Position numbers and translations under genes: made by a program. A stretch of DNA of 64,000 nucleotides, taken from Bolinopsis microptera (lineage: Eukaryota; Ctenophora; Tentaculata; Lobata; Bolinopsidae). The notes below the pieces were generated by a model that worked only from the letters and a program-made list of their open reading frames with translations, ran no database searches and was not told the origin of the DNA. The stretch spans positions 14,996,280 through 15,060,279 of the forward strand of contig NC_087083.1 of NCBI RefSeq assembly GCF_026151205.1, in the 5' to 3' direction. This document shows, piece by piece, positions 32,501 to 43,840 of this stretch. Numbering within the stretch: position 1 is the first letter of the stretch; each line of letters begins with the position of its first letter.

Positions 32501-32712
32501 GATACATGACGTCAGTTTCCCCTCATTCTTTTAGTTTTAAAGTGAGCAGCAATTCGAGCTAAAAGTAGGGGGTTGTCGTCTCTTAACCAGCCAGAGGAGA
32601 GAGTGAGGGAAGTAACCAGGACCCATGCTGACCTAGGGGAACGTTATATTTATACACTTTCACTGTCACTGTTACTTTCACTTTCACTTTCACTTTCATC
32701 TTCACTTTCATA

Positions 32713-32773
<61 letters not shown>

Positions 32774-32777
32774 CATT

Positions 32778-32814
<37 letters not shown>

Positions 32815-33060
32815 CACTAATACTGACCTGGGGGAACATTATAAACGAAAATCTGAATTTTATTTATAACAAAGTCGAGACTACTATGAGTTACCTTGGA
32901 AACGAAAACAGACTACATTGAGTTTGGATCGTCAGGTAAAGACTCTACGATGAAGCCGCACATCCACTGACAACCTGAGTCAATTAAGTAATTAAGTAAT
33001 TATGTAATTATGTAATTATGTAATAATGTAATAATGTAAAAAATTATGTAAGTTAATACA
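29521..33060. other. intergenic region upstream of the BMP-like gene
   Basis: No convincing exon. It presumably contains the BMP promoter (sense minus). CACGTG motifs cluster near 29560-29815 and 30890-30965. A possible decayed tRNA-like segment lies at about 31905-31990. A (CTTTCA)n array lies at 32655-32818. Confidence 0.5.
32655..32818 (+). repeat. (CTTTCA)n hexanucleotide microsatellite
   Basis: About 26 hexamer units with few interruptions. Confidence 0.95.
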
Positions 33061-33065
33061 GTAAA

Positions 33066-33225
33066 ACCCCTATTAACAGTACAGTTTTGGTAAAGGAAAT
33101 TAGTATTGTAAATCAGGGTGTACGGTAAATTTGGGTTTTGACTTTTGAATGATGTTCGTCTTCTTGAAGAACTGAAAGTGAAACATGCCCTCAACTGGAA
33201 TGCTATCAATATTTGTTAAATCCAC
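33066..33225 (-). CDS. possible terminal exon of an unrecognised gene
   Basis: Minus strand, open from the acceptor-like CACCAG near 33224: VDLTNIDSIPVEGMFHFQFF, then KKTNIIQKSKPKFTV and HPDLQY before a stop. Composition looks protein-like. It is in the same direction as the exons at 34378-35227, but I could not show a phase-compatible junction. No family recognised. Confidence 0.35.
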
Positions 33226-34040
33226 TGGTGTTGTTTGGTGGATTGAGCAGATTAGAGAAGTGCTCTGCCCAACTAATTAAGAATAAGTTACAAGTTTTAA
33301 GTGATAATTAATAATAATTAAATAAATAAATAGTTAATTAATTAAATAATAATAATAATTAATTTTTTTTATTTTTTATCATAAACTTTTCAAATTTTTA
33401 CACAAATACATCATTTTATTTCAAACAAAAATTCGCCGAATGACCTGACATGCCTTGACAAGTGACCGAGTGTAAACAAAGATTAGGACAAACCTAAACA
33501 CCATTGACCAGTAAACTTGATTCGCAGCAATTACATCGGGGCCCTAGATGCACCGAGAAGTGAAGCGATGCAGCAACCAAGGCATGCTAGGATGATTCCA
33601 TTGAATTAATAAGGTTACAGCCTAAAATAATAAATAATTAATTAAACAATTAAATAATTATTAGAATTCAGATAACTAAAAGGTCCCTGTACTACTTTAT
33701 CCAGAGGGACAGTCGGATAGGTAATCTCCCAGTGACCAACATGCTTTTTTTGGTCCTGAAGAATCTTATTTTAGTTTTACATACTGATGCACAGATTACA
33801 CAGCGTATATTCCGGAATAAATGTACTTTTTTTCTCTAATGAGGTAGAATGCGATAGACCCATGAATAAAAAATATTAAAAATTCAAACATGAAAGGATG
33901 CCTTAATATTAGCAAATCACTGCCATATCCAATCCTTAATTTCTGCATCATATTGAAAAAACACAGGCTCCTCTTTCATACTGTCCCATTAGACAGTGTT
34001 TGTCTTGATCTGCAATATACTCTGAAGAAGTTCAGTAAGT
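33226..34040. other. AT-rich non-coding sequence
   Basis: (AAT)n-like low-complexity sequence at 33290-33360 and short words shared with other intergenic repeats. No exon could be supported. Confidence 0.5.
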
Positions 34041-34130
34041 GACCATGGTTAATTGAAGAAGTGGTAAGTGTAACCAGGTATATAAAAGAAGTGGTAAGTA
34101 ACCATGTTACTAGAAGAAGTTGGTAAGTCC
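34041..34130 (+). repeat. three copies of a GAAGAAGTGGTAAGT motif
   Basis: GAAGAAG(T)TGGTAAGT recurs at about 34058, 34088 and 34113. The motif contains a consensus 5' splice site on the plus strand. No gene on this strand is evident. Confidence 0.6.
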
Positions 34131-34377
34131 TTGCTGAGGAATGATCACTTTTTCTATAGAAAAGTTCTCGAGTTTTGGTGGAGTTTATTGACTTAAAAAA
34201 ACAAAAACTACTAGTCCACAGTGTACATTAAATAAGTCGTAACCATGGTAACATGACGATAATATATTGAAAATATGGATTGTAAGTTGTAGCAATAAAA
34301 ATTGTACCACATATCTGTAGATTTCTCGTTGATAGTCTGTCGACCACCATGGCTTTATTGGAGGTAGCATGTCGTAC

Positions 34378-35227
34378 CTCAATTTTGTTGTTCAATTGGT
34401 TCAGGTGATCCACCAGGGTATCACAGTCCAGCATTCTACTAAACATGTTACAAACCGCAGAATACTTATTAGCTGTGTTTTAAATTTTTATCCAAAATAA
34501 TTACCAAAATAAATGTGTTTCTTGCGGAAAATGGGAATTGGGCAGTCACCAACTAGCTTGCTAATAAATCGCGAAACAAATAAATTTTACTTAAACCATT
34601 TAAACTTAAATTGTGAAGAAATAGTATTCACTGTAAGTTCCTTTAACAATGTAAATGAAATATACTCACTGTAATTTATAGAACAGTGTTTCCCAAAATC
34701 CACACTCCTCGCTTTGGAGCGATAACCCTGCCGAAATTAAGTAATTAATTAATTGGATCCATCAACAACATAATAAAACAATAATGATACATTTTTACCC
34801 CTCATTTCGTTATGGCAGCATAAGCTGGTGAAATTTGTTTAATCTTTTAATATGCTGACTGTTGCGGCCTGTGGTACGAAATAACAAGTGAACCCTAAAT
34901 TAGACAACTGACAAGGGGCAAACCCTGAAACAAACAATGTACCCTAAATCACACAAGTGTACCCGAAATCACACTGTACCTAAAATCACACAAGTGTACC
35001 CTAAATCACACAACTGTACCCTTAAAAATCCACAAGTGTAACCCTAAATCACACAATTGTCAATTACTGCCAGGGTAAAGGTTGAGTGGGCTGAGTGAGA
35101 GAATCTGACGCTTTCTATTATCCCAACATAGTCTTTAAATAACTCTCCGGAAGATTTCTTAGCTTTAGATTCGTATGTTTGCTCAAGATTCGCTGAGAGA
35201 ATCGAGACGTTTTGCAGGAGTAAAATG
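34378..35227 (-). CDS. three linked exons of an unrecognised protein
   Basis: Minus-strand exons 35110-35227, 34670-34727 and 34378-34472 have proper AG/GT borders and compatible phases (2-0, 0-1, 1-0). Exon 1 encodes NVSILSANLEQTYESKAKK and GELFKDYVGIIES. Exon 2 encodes GYRSKARSVDFGKHCSINY. Exon 3 encodes NKYSAVCNMFSRMLDCDTL and VDHLNQLNNKIE. The helical, charged character would suit a coiled-coil or helical-bundle protein. I do not recognise the family. Upstream exons may be those at 37157-37509. Confidence 0.55.
34885..35065 (+). repeat. ~20-bp minisatellite GTACCCTAAATCACACAAGT
   Basis: Seven to eight imperfect copies in an intron of the unrecognised minus-strand gene, between the exons at 34727 and 35110. 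Confidence 0.8.
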
Positions 35228-35680
35228 CTATATGTTTAAATGTACGTAAATTATTATTAACAACTTGCCTCACTCAATAAAGTGATAAATGTAAATCTTA
35301 AAATCTTTTTTCTTACAAGTAACGCTTTGAAGTATCGCTCATGTTGGACATGACACTGTTCTGAAATAAAAGGATCTGATTTGTTATCAGTATCATTACC
35401 AAAATCATATACTCAATAACAAGAAATAACCACATTAAACCTATTATAAATATATTGCTGAAGGAGTTGCATGACTCTCATCACATACCGTGTTTTAATC
35501 TTTACCCCAGATAGCAATTTAAAAAAAGGAGAGAACCACACTTTTTAACATGATGGTAAACCTTTCGAGTGGAGAAAGCGAGTTTTCCAACCAGACTCTG
35601 GGGAATCTGTTCTCCTTGTATGATTATACTTTGCATAAGCGACTCCTGGAGATGAACATGGATTAACAGAACTATATATA

Positions 35681-36439
35681 CAGGGTGGGCCAAAAGTCAG
35701 TACCCATACGTTGGCCTTTATAGCTCATTCACTGAGTGCCCAATTTAAATACTTCTTTCTGGTATGACTTAGTACCACCACTGGTTCGAGGAATTTGTCA
35801 ACTCGAAAAATATTTGCGTTCATTTTTTTCAAATGGAGGTTCATTTTCACATTTATTTGATAGTTTGGATAGTCGGATCAAGCTAAATGTTATTGAATTG
35901 TGTTTGGCCATTCGAATTACGTTTGTCCTGAAAGAATTAGACCTGTAGCTTCTCAGATGACCGAGATATGAAGTATATATAACGAGTTTATTCATTACGT
36001 GTGATCAGGTGATTGGTTTACCTAATCACGTGATAAGGTGCCCCCGTTAAACATTATGGGAATTGTTAAGGGTGCCCAATTAAAGTGTCGTGTCACGGTG
36101 TCACATAATCACCCATTCAATTTTGTTAACGAGAAACAGAAAATGCTTGATTACTTCGTCATTTCTAATCCGTTTTGCCTCATGTTTTCAGATCATATGC
36201 AACATTTGATAATCTACCGTCTCTGAAAAAATTAGGTGTTCAGCATGTTCAGAGAAAACAATATAGGTGTTTTAATATTGAATGGGCGTGGTCTAAAATA
36301 TCCGAATTTTCAAATTTTGACGACGGAATCCTCGAACCAGTAAGTAGAGTATGCCATCTGCAAAGCAACAGCTCTCAAATATAAAACACGGCGGAGCTAT
36401 TAAGGCCAACGTATGGGTACTGACTTTTGGCCCACCCTG
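35681..36439. mobile_element. Tc1/mariner-like non-autonomous element
   Basis: 759 bp with terminal inverted repeats of about 35 bp beginning CAGGGTGGGCCAAAAGTCAG and ending with the complement CTGACTTTTGGCCCACCCTG. It is flanked by TA on both sides, within TATATATA. CAGGGTG(G)...CAAAAGT ends with TA targets are typical of mariner. Internal open frames (63-72 codons) show no DDE transposase motifs, so it is a MITE or a heavily deleted copy. Confidence 0.85.
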
Positions 36440-36559
36440 TATATATATATTTTTTTAAATCTCAACACTTATTTTACTTCGGACATTCCAACAGCCACAT
36501 TGTTACACAAGTGTGTAACCAGCCAATTACAGGAAGCCGAAGGATTCAATTATACATTA

Positions 36560-36817
36560 GGCCAGTGACGGTTAAGGTAGTGTGTACCATACTTTCTTCG
36601 CCCGAGACTTAGCTGCAATGGGCAGCTCCTCATTTAGCCCTCACACCCGATTTCGCGAGTATTTGGCCTGAGTGGACCAGGGGGCTGCATAGACCACTCA
36701 GGATCCTTAGCTGAGCGTCGACGACGCTCACCCCACGGCTAGTGACAGAGTCGGGAATCGAACCTGGTACCTCAAGCAATGCCAGGCAGATTAACCAACT
36801 GAGCCACTACGCCGTGA
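36560..36817 (-). mobile_element. tRNA-derived SINE
   Basis: On the minus strand the head (36740-36817) reads CGGCGTAGTGGCTCAGTTGG (A box, TGGCTCAGTTGG) and later GGTACCAGGTTCGATTCCCG (B box, GGTTCGATTCC), followed by a tRNA-unrelated body with TGAGCGTCGTCGACGCTCAG and CCTGAGTGGTCTATGCAGCC. The boxes are an RNA polymerase III internal promoter. The rest does not fold as a functional tRNA acceptor, hence SINE rather than tRNA gene. Confidence 0.82.
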
Positions 36818-36851
36818 AAGTATATATACTTTACAATGGTACTTTACATTA

Positions 36852-36897
36852 ATACTAGCTCTGTAGTATATATATATATATACTACAGAGCTAGTAT
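36852..36897. repeat. 46-bp perfect palindrome
   Basis: ATACTAGCTCTGTAGTATAT and its complement, with an AT-repeat centre. It directly follows the SINE. Confidence 0.9.
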
Positions 36898-37156
36898 CTA
36901 TGTAACGTACCATTTTAAAGTTGATAACTGCACAAATCACAATGGATCACGCTCTCTGTACGCTCAGCTAGGTACTACATGGTCTGGTACAGTCGAACAA
37001 TATTTGAGTATTATATCGCTGGATTAAGAAACACTTTCACTTTAAGTGATCTACAGTTGGAGCCCCTCATTCTCTATCCCCTCCCCCTTATACTTTCCTG
37101 AGAGCCCCCTTCTCCCCTCCCCCCCCCCCCCCCATCCCCCCTTCACCCCCTTCCCC

Positions 37157-37509
37157 TCAACTTTCCTGAGAACCCCGAGCACTCTGTTCATCCTCACTAC
37201 TGTCAACATAAAACACCACTAACGGATCGTCGAGAAGATAAGGTTCCTGAAAATTTTGAGATGAGGCTCCTGAAACATAAGGAGATGACAACATATTGAT
37301 GTAAGGATGAAAACTTGAGAAGTCACCATTAAACCTTAGAACTTCCAATAACTTTTTCATGATTAAGTTTAGACAAACTTAAGATTGTAAAATATTGAGA
37401 TCTGATATTGGTAACTCACAGAGAATGATTTCATGGAGAGCGGAGGTGAGCTGTTGTTGGTAGAGGTAACAACTGATCGAGCTGAAGAAAAAGAGTCACG
37501 TCTTTCCAT
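37157..37509 (-). CDS. two exons of an unrecognised, Ser-rich N-terminal region
   Basis: Exon 37420-37509 starts at an ATG (MERRDSFSSARSVVTSTNNS) and ends in a GTGAGT donor, phase 0. Exon 37157-37246 follows after TTTTCAG with EPYLLDDPLVVFYVDSSEDE and ends at a TGA, or uses a weak donor shortly before it. A Ser-rich start followed by an acidic segment suggests a cytosolic regulatory tail. These could be the 5' exons of the gene at 34378-35227. An upstream exon beyond the purine array is possible (open frame at about 41700-41757). Family unknown. Confidence 0.45.
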
Positions 37510-37560
37510 TCCCGTCCATCTGCCACAACCTACAATTTTACTTATCGGCAAATAAAATAG

Positions 37561-40500
37561 GAAATGGGGAGGGGAAGGGGAGAGGGAGAGGGAAAAGAGG
37601 GGGAGAGGAGGGTGGGGCAAGAGGAAAGTGGGAGGGGAAAGAGGGGGAGACGAGGGAGGGGCAAGAGGGAGGTGGGAGGTGGGAGGGGGGTAGAGGGGAG
37701 AGGGGAGGAGCAAGAGGGAGATGAGAGGGGGAGGGGAAGAGGGGGAGAGGAGGGTGGGGCAAGAGGGATGTGGGAGGGGGTGAGAAAGAGGGGGAGAGGA
37801 GGGTGGGGCAAGAGGGATGTGGGAGGGGGAGGGGAAGAGGGGGAGAGGAGGGTGGGGCAAGAGGGAGGTGGGAGGTGGGAAGGGGTAGAGGGGGAGACGA
37901 GGGAGGAGCAAGAGGGATGTGGGAGGGGGTGAGAAAGAGGGGGAGAGGAGGGAGGGGCAAGAGGGAGGTGGGAAGTGGGAGGGGAAGAGGGGGAGACGAG
38001 GGAGGGGCAAGAGGGAGGTGGGAGGTGGGAGGGGAAGAGGGGGAGAGGAGGGTGGGGCAAGAGGGATGTGGGAGGGGGTGAGAAAGAGGGGGAGACGAGG
38101 GAGGGGCAAGAGGGAGGTGGGAGGGGTGAGAAAGAGGGGGAGAGGAGGGAGGGGCAAGAGGGAGGTGGGAGGGGGAGGGGAAGAGGGTGAGAGGAGGGAG
38201 GGGCAAGAGGGAGGTGGGAGGGGGAGGGGAAGAGGGGGAGACGAGGGAGGGACAAGAGGGAGGTGGGAGGGGTGAGAAAGAGGGGGAGACGAGGGAGGGG
38301 CAAGAGGGAGATGAGAGGGGGAGGGGAAGAGGGGGAGAGGAGGGTGGGGCAAGAGGGAGGTGGGAGGGGGTGAGAAAGAGGGGGAGACGAGGGAGGGGCA
38401 AGAGGGAGAGGGGAGGAGCAAGAGGGAGATGAGAGGGGGAGGGGAAGAGGGGGAGAGGAGGGTGGGGCAAGAGGGATGTGGGAGGGGGTGAGAAAGAGGG
38501 GGAGACGAGGGAGGGGCAAGAGGGAGGTGGGAGGGGTGAGAAAGAGGGGGAGACGAGGGAGGGGCAAGAGGGAGGTGGGAGGTGGGTAGAGGGGAGAGGG
38601 GAGGAGCAAGAGGGAGATGAGAGGGGGAGGGGAAGAGGGGGAGAGGAGGGTGGGGCAAGAGGGATGTGGGAGGGGGTGAGAAAGAGGGGGAGACGAGGGA
38701 GGGGCAAGAGGGAGGTGGGAGGTGGGTAGAGGGGAGAGGGGAGGAGCAAGAGGGAGATGAGAGGGGGAGGGGAAGAGGGGGAGAGGAGGGTGGGGCAAGA
38801 GGGATGTGGGAGGGGGTGAGAAAGAGGGGGAGACGAGGGAGGGGCAAGAGGGAGGTGGGAGGTGGGAGGGGGGTAGAGGGGAGAGGGGAGGAGCAAGAGG
38901 GAGATGAGAGGGGGAGGGGAAGATGGGGAGAGGAGGGTGGGGCAAGAGGGATGTGGGAGGGGGTGAGAAAGAGGGGGAGACGAGGGAGGGGCAAGAGGGA
39001 GGTGGGAGGGGTGAGAAAGAGGGGGAGAGGAGGGAGGGGCAAGAGGGAGGTGGGAGGGGGTGAGAAAGAGGGGGAGACGAGGGAGGGGCAAGAGGGAGAG
39101 GGTAGGAGCAAGAGGGATGTGGGAGGGGGTGAGAAAGAGGGGGAGACGAGGGAGGGGCAAGAGGGAGATGAGAGGGAGAGGGAAAAGAGGGGGAGAGGAG
39201 GGTGGGGCAAGAGGGATGTGGGAGGGGGTGAGAAAGAGGGGGAGACGAGGGAGGGGCAAGAGGGAGGTGGGAGGGGGTGAGAAAGAGGGGGAGACGAGGG
39301 AGGGGCAAGAGGGAGAGGGGAGGAGCAAGAGGGATGTGGGAGGGGGTGAGAAAGAGGGGGAGACGAGGGAGGGGCAAGAGGGAGATGAGAGGGAGAGGGA
39401 AAAGAGGGGGAGAGGAGGGTGTGGCAAGAGGGATGTTGGAGGGGGTGAGAAAGAGGGGGAGACGAGGGAGGGGCAAGAGGGAGGTGGGAGGTGGGAGGGG
39501 GGTAGAGGGAGAGGGGAGGAGCAAGAGGGAGATGAGAGGGGGAGGGGAAGAGGGGGAGAGGAGGGTGGGGCAAGAGGGATGTGGGAGGGGGTGAGAAAGA
39601 GGGGGAGACGAGGGAGGGGCAAGAGGGAGGTGGGAGGTGGGAGGGGGTGAGAAAGAGGGGGGAGACGAGGGAGGAGCAAGAGGGAGATGAGAGGGGGAGG
39701 GGTAGAGGGGAGAGGGGAGGGAGGGGCAAGAGGGAGGTGGGAGGTGGGAGGGGCAAGAGGGAGAGGGGAGGAGCAAGAGGGAGATGAGAGGGGGAGGGGA
39801 AGAGGGGGAGAGGAGGGTGGGGCAAGAGGGATGTGGGAGGGGGTGAGAAAGAGGGGGAGACGAGGGAGGGGCAAGAGGGAGGTGGGAGGTGGGAGGGGGG
39901 TAGAGGGGAGAGGGGAGGAGCAAGAGGGAGATGAGAGGAGGGTAAGAGCGGGAGAGGAGGAAAGTGCAATAGGGAGGTGGGAGGGGGGTAGAGGGAGAGG
40001 GGGAGAGAGGGGAGATGAGAGGGGGAGGGGAAGAGGGGGAGAGGAGGGAGGGGCAAGAGGGAGGTGGGAGGGGTGAGAAAGAGGGGGAGACGAGGGAGGG
40101 GCAAGAGGGAGGTGGGAGGTGGGAGGGGAAGAGGGGGAGAGGAGGGTGGGGCAAGAGGGATGTGGGAGGGGGTGAGAAAGAGGGGGAGACGAGGGAGGGG
40201 CAAGAGGGAGGTGGGAGGTGGGAGGGGTAGAGGGAGAGGGGAGGAGCAAGAGGGAGGTGGGAGGTGGGAAGGGGTAGAGGGAGAGGAGGGAGGGGCAAGA
40301 GGGATGTGGGAGGTGGGAGGGGAAGAGGGGGAGAGGAGGGTGGGGCAAGAGGGATGTGGGAGGGGGTGAGAAAGAGGGGGAGACGAGGGAGGGGCAAGAG
40401 GGAGGTGGGAGGTGGGAAGGGGTAGAGGGAGAGGGGAGGAGCAAGAGGGAGGTGGGAGGTGGGAGGGGAAGAGGGGGAGAGGAGGGTGGGGCAAGAGGGA

Positions 40501-41690
40501 TGTGGGAGGGGGTGAGAAAGAGGGGGAGACGAGGGAGGAGCAAGAGGGAGATGAGAGGGGGAGGGGAAGAGGGGGAGAGGAGGGAAGTGAGAGGGGGAGG
40601 GTAAGAGCGGGAGAGGAGGGAGGGCAAGAGGGATGTGGGAGGGGGTGAGAAAGAGGGGGAGACGAGGGAGGGGCAAGAGGGAGGTGGGAGGTGGGAAGGG
40701 GTAGAGGGAGAGGGGAGGGAAGTGAGAGGGGGAGGGTAAGAGCGGGAGAGGAGGAAAGTGCAATAGGGAGGTGGGAGGGGGGTAGAGGGAGAGGGGAGGA
40801 GCAAGAGGGAGATGAGAGGGGGAGGGGAAGAGGGGGAGAGGAGGGAGGGGCAAGAGGGATGTGGGAGGTGGGAGGGGAAGAGGGGGAGAGGAGGGAAGTG
40901 AGAGGGGGAGGGTAAGAGCGGGAGAGGAGGAAAGTGCAATAGGGAGGTGGGAGGGGGAGACGAGGGAGGAGCAAGAGGGAGATGAGAGGGGGAGGGGAAG
41001 AGGGGGAGAGGAGGGAAGTGAGAGGGGGAGGGTAAGAGCGGGAGAGGAGGAAAGTGCAATAGGGAGGTGGGAGGGGGGTAGAGGGAGAGGGGGAGAGAGG
41101 GGAGATGAGAGGGGGAGGGGAAGAGGGTAGAGAAGGGAGGGGCAAGAGGGATGTGGGAGGGGAAGGAAAAGAGGGGGAGGGGAGGGAGGGGCAAGAGGGA
41201 TGTGGGAGGGGAAGGGGAAAGAGCAGCGGGAGAGGAGCGAGGGGCAAGAGGGAGGTGGGAGGGGAAGGGGAAGAGGGGAGAGGAGGGAGGGGCAAGAGGG
41301 ATGTGGAGGTGGGAGGGGAAGAGGGGGAGAGGAGGGAAGTGAGAGGGGGAGGGTAAGAGCGGGAGAGGAGGAAAGTGCAATAGGTAGGTGGGAGGGGGGT
41401 AGAGGGAGAGGGGGAGAGAGGGGAGATGAGAGGGGGAGGGGAAGAGGGTAGAGAAGGGAGGGGCAAGAGGGATGTGGGAGGGGAAGGAAAAGAGGGGGAG
41501 GGGAGGGAGGGGCAAGAGGGATGTGGGAGGGGAAGGGGAAAGAGCAGCGGGAGAGGAGCGAGGGGCAAGAGGGAGGTGGGAGGGGAAGGGGAAGAGGGGG
41601 GAGGACGGAGGGGCAAAAGGGAGGGACAAGAGAGAGGTGGGAGGGGCAAGAGGGAGGGACAAAAGAGATGTGGGAGGGGAGGGGAAAGTG
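37561..41690 (+). repeat. 4.1-kb purine-rich minisatellite array
   Basis: The plus strand is almost only A and G with rare T and C, built from two interleaved modules: GGGGAAGAGGGGGAGAGGAG-type plus GGTGGGGCAAGAGGGATGTG, and GGGGGTGAGAAAGAGGGGGA-type plus GACGAGGGAGGGGCAAGAGG. Module order is irregular, and a longer segment recurs at 41042-41330 and 41352-41600. The minus strand cannot easily form stop codons, which explains three overlapping 1.4-kb-codon open frames that are not genes. Confidence 0.96.
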
Positions 41691-41928
41691 AAAATGGTAA
41701 CACAACCTTTGTCCGCGGACAGCAGCACATCGGAATTCGCCCAAACTTATGAAACAAATATGTGCTTTGTCAAAAAAAGTTCTGACCGATTGAACCGAGT
41801 GAAGTAGTAGAAGGTAATCTGATTAGGTTTCTGCTGGAGTCAGAATTTCTGCTATCTCCTGAGTTTTGGCGCGAGAGGCCTACAGTCGAGAGGGAATCGT
41901 GTTATAAGCTGTTAAGGAGGGTAACTAT

Positions 41929-41990
41929 AACAACACGTTACCATAACAACACGTTACCATAACAACACGTTACCATAACCACTCGATAAT
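41929..41990 (-). repeat. short inverted copy of the 16-bp repeat
   Basis: Three to four copies of TAACAACACGTTACCA, the reverse complement of the unit in the array at 42945-43600. The START-like exon lies between the two oppositely oriented blocks. Confidence 0.9.
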
Positions 41991-42202
41991 ATAGGAGGGT
42001 AACTAAAGTCCGTTAAACCAGCTAATGTGGGATGGTAAATATTGTGATTATAAAATATTTAACCAAATGTGAGAAAGCAATTACGCGAGTTAAGCGTTTT
42101 CTTTTCTTTTACTCGTTTACTCGAATCTTTTCACAAACATTGCATAACCAAGTAAATAAATCTAATTAATGAAAATGATCAGTTAAACTATCTATTAGCA
42201 AC

Positions 42203-42343
42203 TCAAAAGGATATCCCAGAATCACTGAACCCAGGGGAGAGTAGACATTTCTCCAGGACCATCTTGATGTTACCTAGCTGTGTCATTTGCCTCTCCAACG
42301 CGAAGTTTACCACAAACATTGGCAGGTCTCCTTTGTAATCAAA
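42203..42343 (-). CDS. C-terminal exon of a START-like lipid-transfer protein
   Basis: Minus strand, acceptor CTACAG, then 46 codons and TGA (42203-42205): FDYKGDLPMFVVNFALERQM, then TQLGNIKMVLEKC and LLSPGFSDSGISF. The pattern of K-G-x-L-P followed by a hydrophobic amphipathic helix (VVNFALERQ) is that of the last strand and C-terminal helix of START domains, which bind lipids or sterols. The exon at 48326-48436 could be an upstream exon of the same gene; phases show that at least one more exon would lie between. Alternative: another helix-grip family. Moderate certainty. Confidence 0.5.
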   Translation of the reverse strand, partial: FDYKGDLPMFVVNFALERQMTQLGNIKMVLEKCLLSPGFSDSGISF

Positions 42344-42344
42344 C

Positions 42345-42944
42345 TGTAGATGATTGTTGCATTTTTAAAAGTTTTAAAGGTGTTTCTGTATTTGGGTATA
42401 GAATAATGAAATGAAATAGTGTGCTTATATCCCGCCCATATGGACAGCAGCAGGCACAAGTGCTAGCAGTAGCTACTAACCATTTCAGTGCGGCTCTAAA
42501 GGGCGACAATATGAAAATGAAAATTTGGAAAATAATTTTAATTACTTTAAATTTAAGATCGTGTCCTCACAACAAATATTACCACTTTTGATATAATAGC
42601 GTCTATTCAAATCAAAAGAAAAAAGAGTGGAGGACATTGGCCAACGTATACCAGAAGCCGGCCACTCGAATGATTGAGCTAGGAGACTGTTACAACTACA
42701 AATAAGTACAAATCTTCCTTGGTATTTAAATGTAAGATGACTAGTCACAATAGTATAGAAGCTGTGGGGGAGTGATTAAAATTATGTTTGATAAATATGA
42801 ACACAGTGCCTCTTCCTAAATCTCAAACTGAAGGGTGTTTATAGGTTAACCTGAAATATGTAGAAAACGTCAGAACAAGGTTTCCCCTCTTTGTCGAATC
42901 CTGGTTTTATGACAAACCCACTGTAGTGTACCTGGTAAAATGTT
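42345..42944. other. intron or intergenic sequence
   Basis: Contains a 68-codon minus-strand open frame (42542-42748) without recognisable protein character. No other feature seen. Confidence 0.5.
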
Positions 42945-43600
42945 GAAATGGTAACGCGTTGTTATGGTAACGTGTTGTTATGGTAACGTGTTGTTATGGT
43001 AACGCGTTGTTATGGTAACGCGTTGTAATGGTAACGTGTTGTTATGGTAACGTGTTGTTATGATAACGTGTTGTTTTGGTAACGCGTTGTTATGGTAACG
43101 CGTTGTTATGGTAACGCGTTTTTATGGTAACGTGTTGTTATGGTAACGTGTTGTTATGGTAACGTGTTGTTATGATAACGTGTTGTTATGGTAACGTGTT
43201 GTTATGGTAACGTGTTGTTATGGTAACGTGTTGTTTTGGTAACGTGTTGTTATGGTAACGTGTTGTTATGGTAACGTGTTGTTATGGTAACGTGTTGTTA
43301 TAGTAACGTGTTATTAGGGTAACGTTTTGTTATAGTAACGTGTTATTAGGGTAACGTTTTGTTATAGTAACGTGTTGTTATGGAACGTGCTGTTATGGTA
43401 ACGTGTTGTTATGGTAACGTGTTGTTATGGTAACGCGTTGTTATGGTAACGTGTTGTTTTGGTAACGTGTTGTTATGGTAACGTGTTGTTATGGTAACGT
43501 GTTGTTATGGTAACGTGCTGTTATGGTAACGTGTTGTTGTAGTAACATGTAGTTATGGAACGTGCTGTTATGGTAACGTGTTGTTATGGTAACCTGGTGA
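42945..43600 (+). repeat. 16-bp minisatellite ATGGTAACGTGTTGTT, ~40 copies
   Basis: Near-perfect tandem array with AACGCGTT and AACGTGTT variants. It ends about 140 bp before the assembly gap. Confidence 0.97.
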
Positions 43601-43740
43601 AATACTTTGTAAGTTATTAATAAAGGATAAAGTAGAGACCCTAGTAAGCACAAATAACATCTCAGATCTAGTTAACTCTTTTTGCGAGAGAACACCTAGA
43701 AAAATAGAACCCCCACCCCCCTTTCCCCCCCCCTCCCCCC

Positions 43741-43840
43741 NNNNNNNNNNNNNNNNNNNNNNNNNNNNNNNNNNNNNNNNNNNNNNNNNNNNNNNNNNNN
43801 NNNNNNNNNNNNNNNNNNNNNNNNNNNNNNNNNNNNNNNN
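43741..43840. other. assembly gap (100 N)
   Basis: A run of exactly 100 N, a conventional gap of unknown size, bordered by poly-C on the left and the poly-G array on the right. The first two repeat units after it are corrupted, which suggests poor read support. Confidence 0.99.

Noticed and set aside
33960-34025. Minus-strand segment reading MKEEPVFFQYDAEIKDWIW as an exon
   Set aside because: The frame has a stop just upstream of the only good acceptor and no phase-compatible neighbour.
36740-36817. Functional tRNA gene
   Set aside because: A and B boxes are present, but the arms do not pair as a complete tRNA and the sequence continues into a SINE body.
37369-41757. Three overlapping minus-strand open frames of about 1400 codons, rich in Ser, Pro and Leu
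   Set aside because: They are the three frames of a stop-free pyrimidine tandem array; all three are open at once, none has a domain, and the sequence is a minisatellite.
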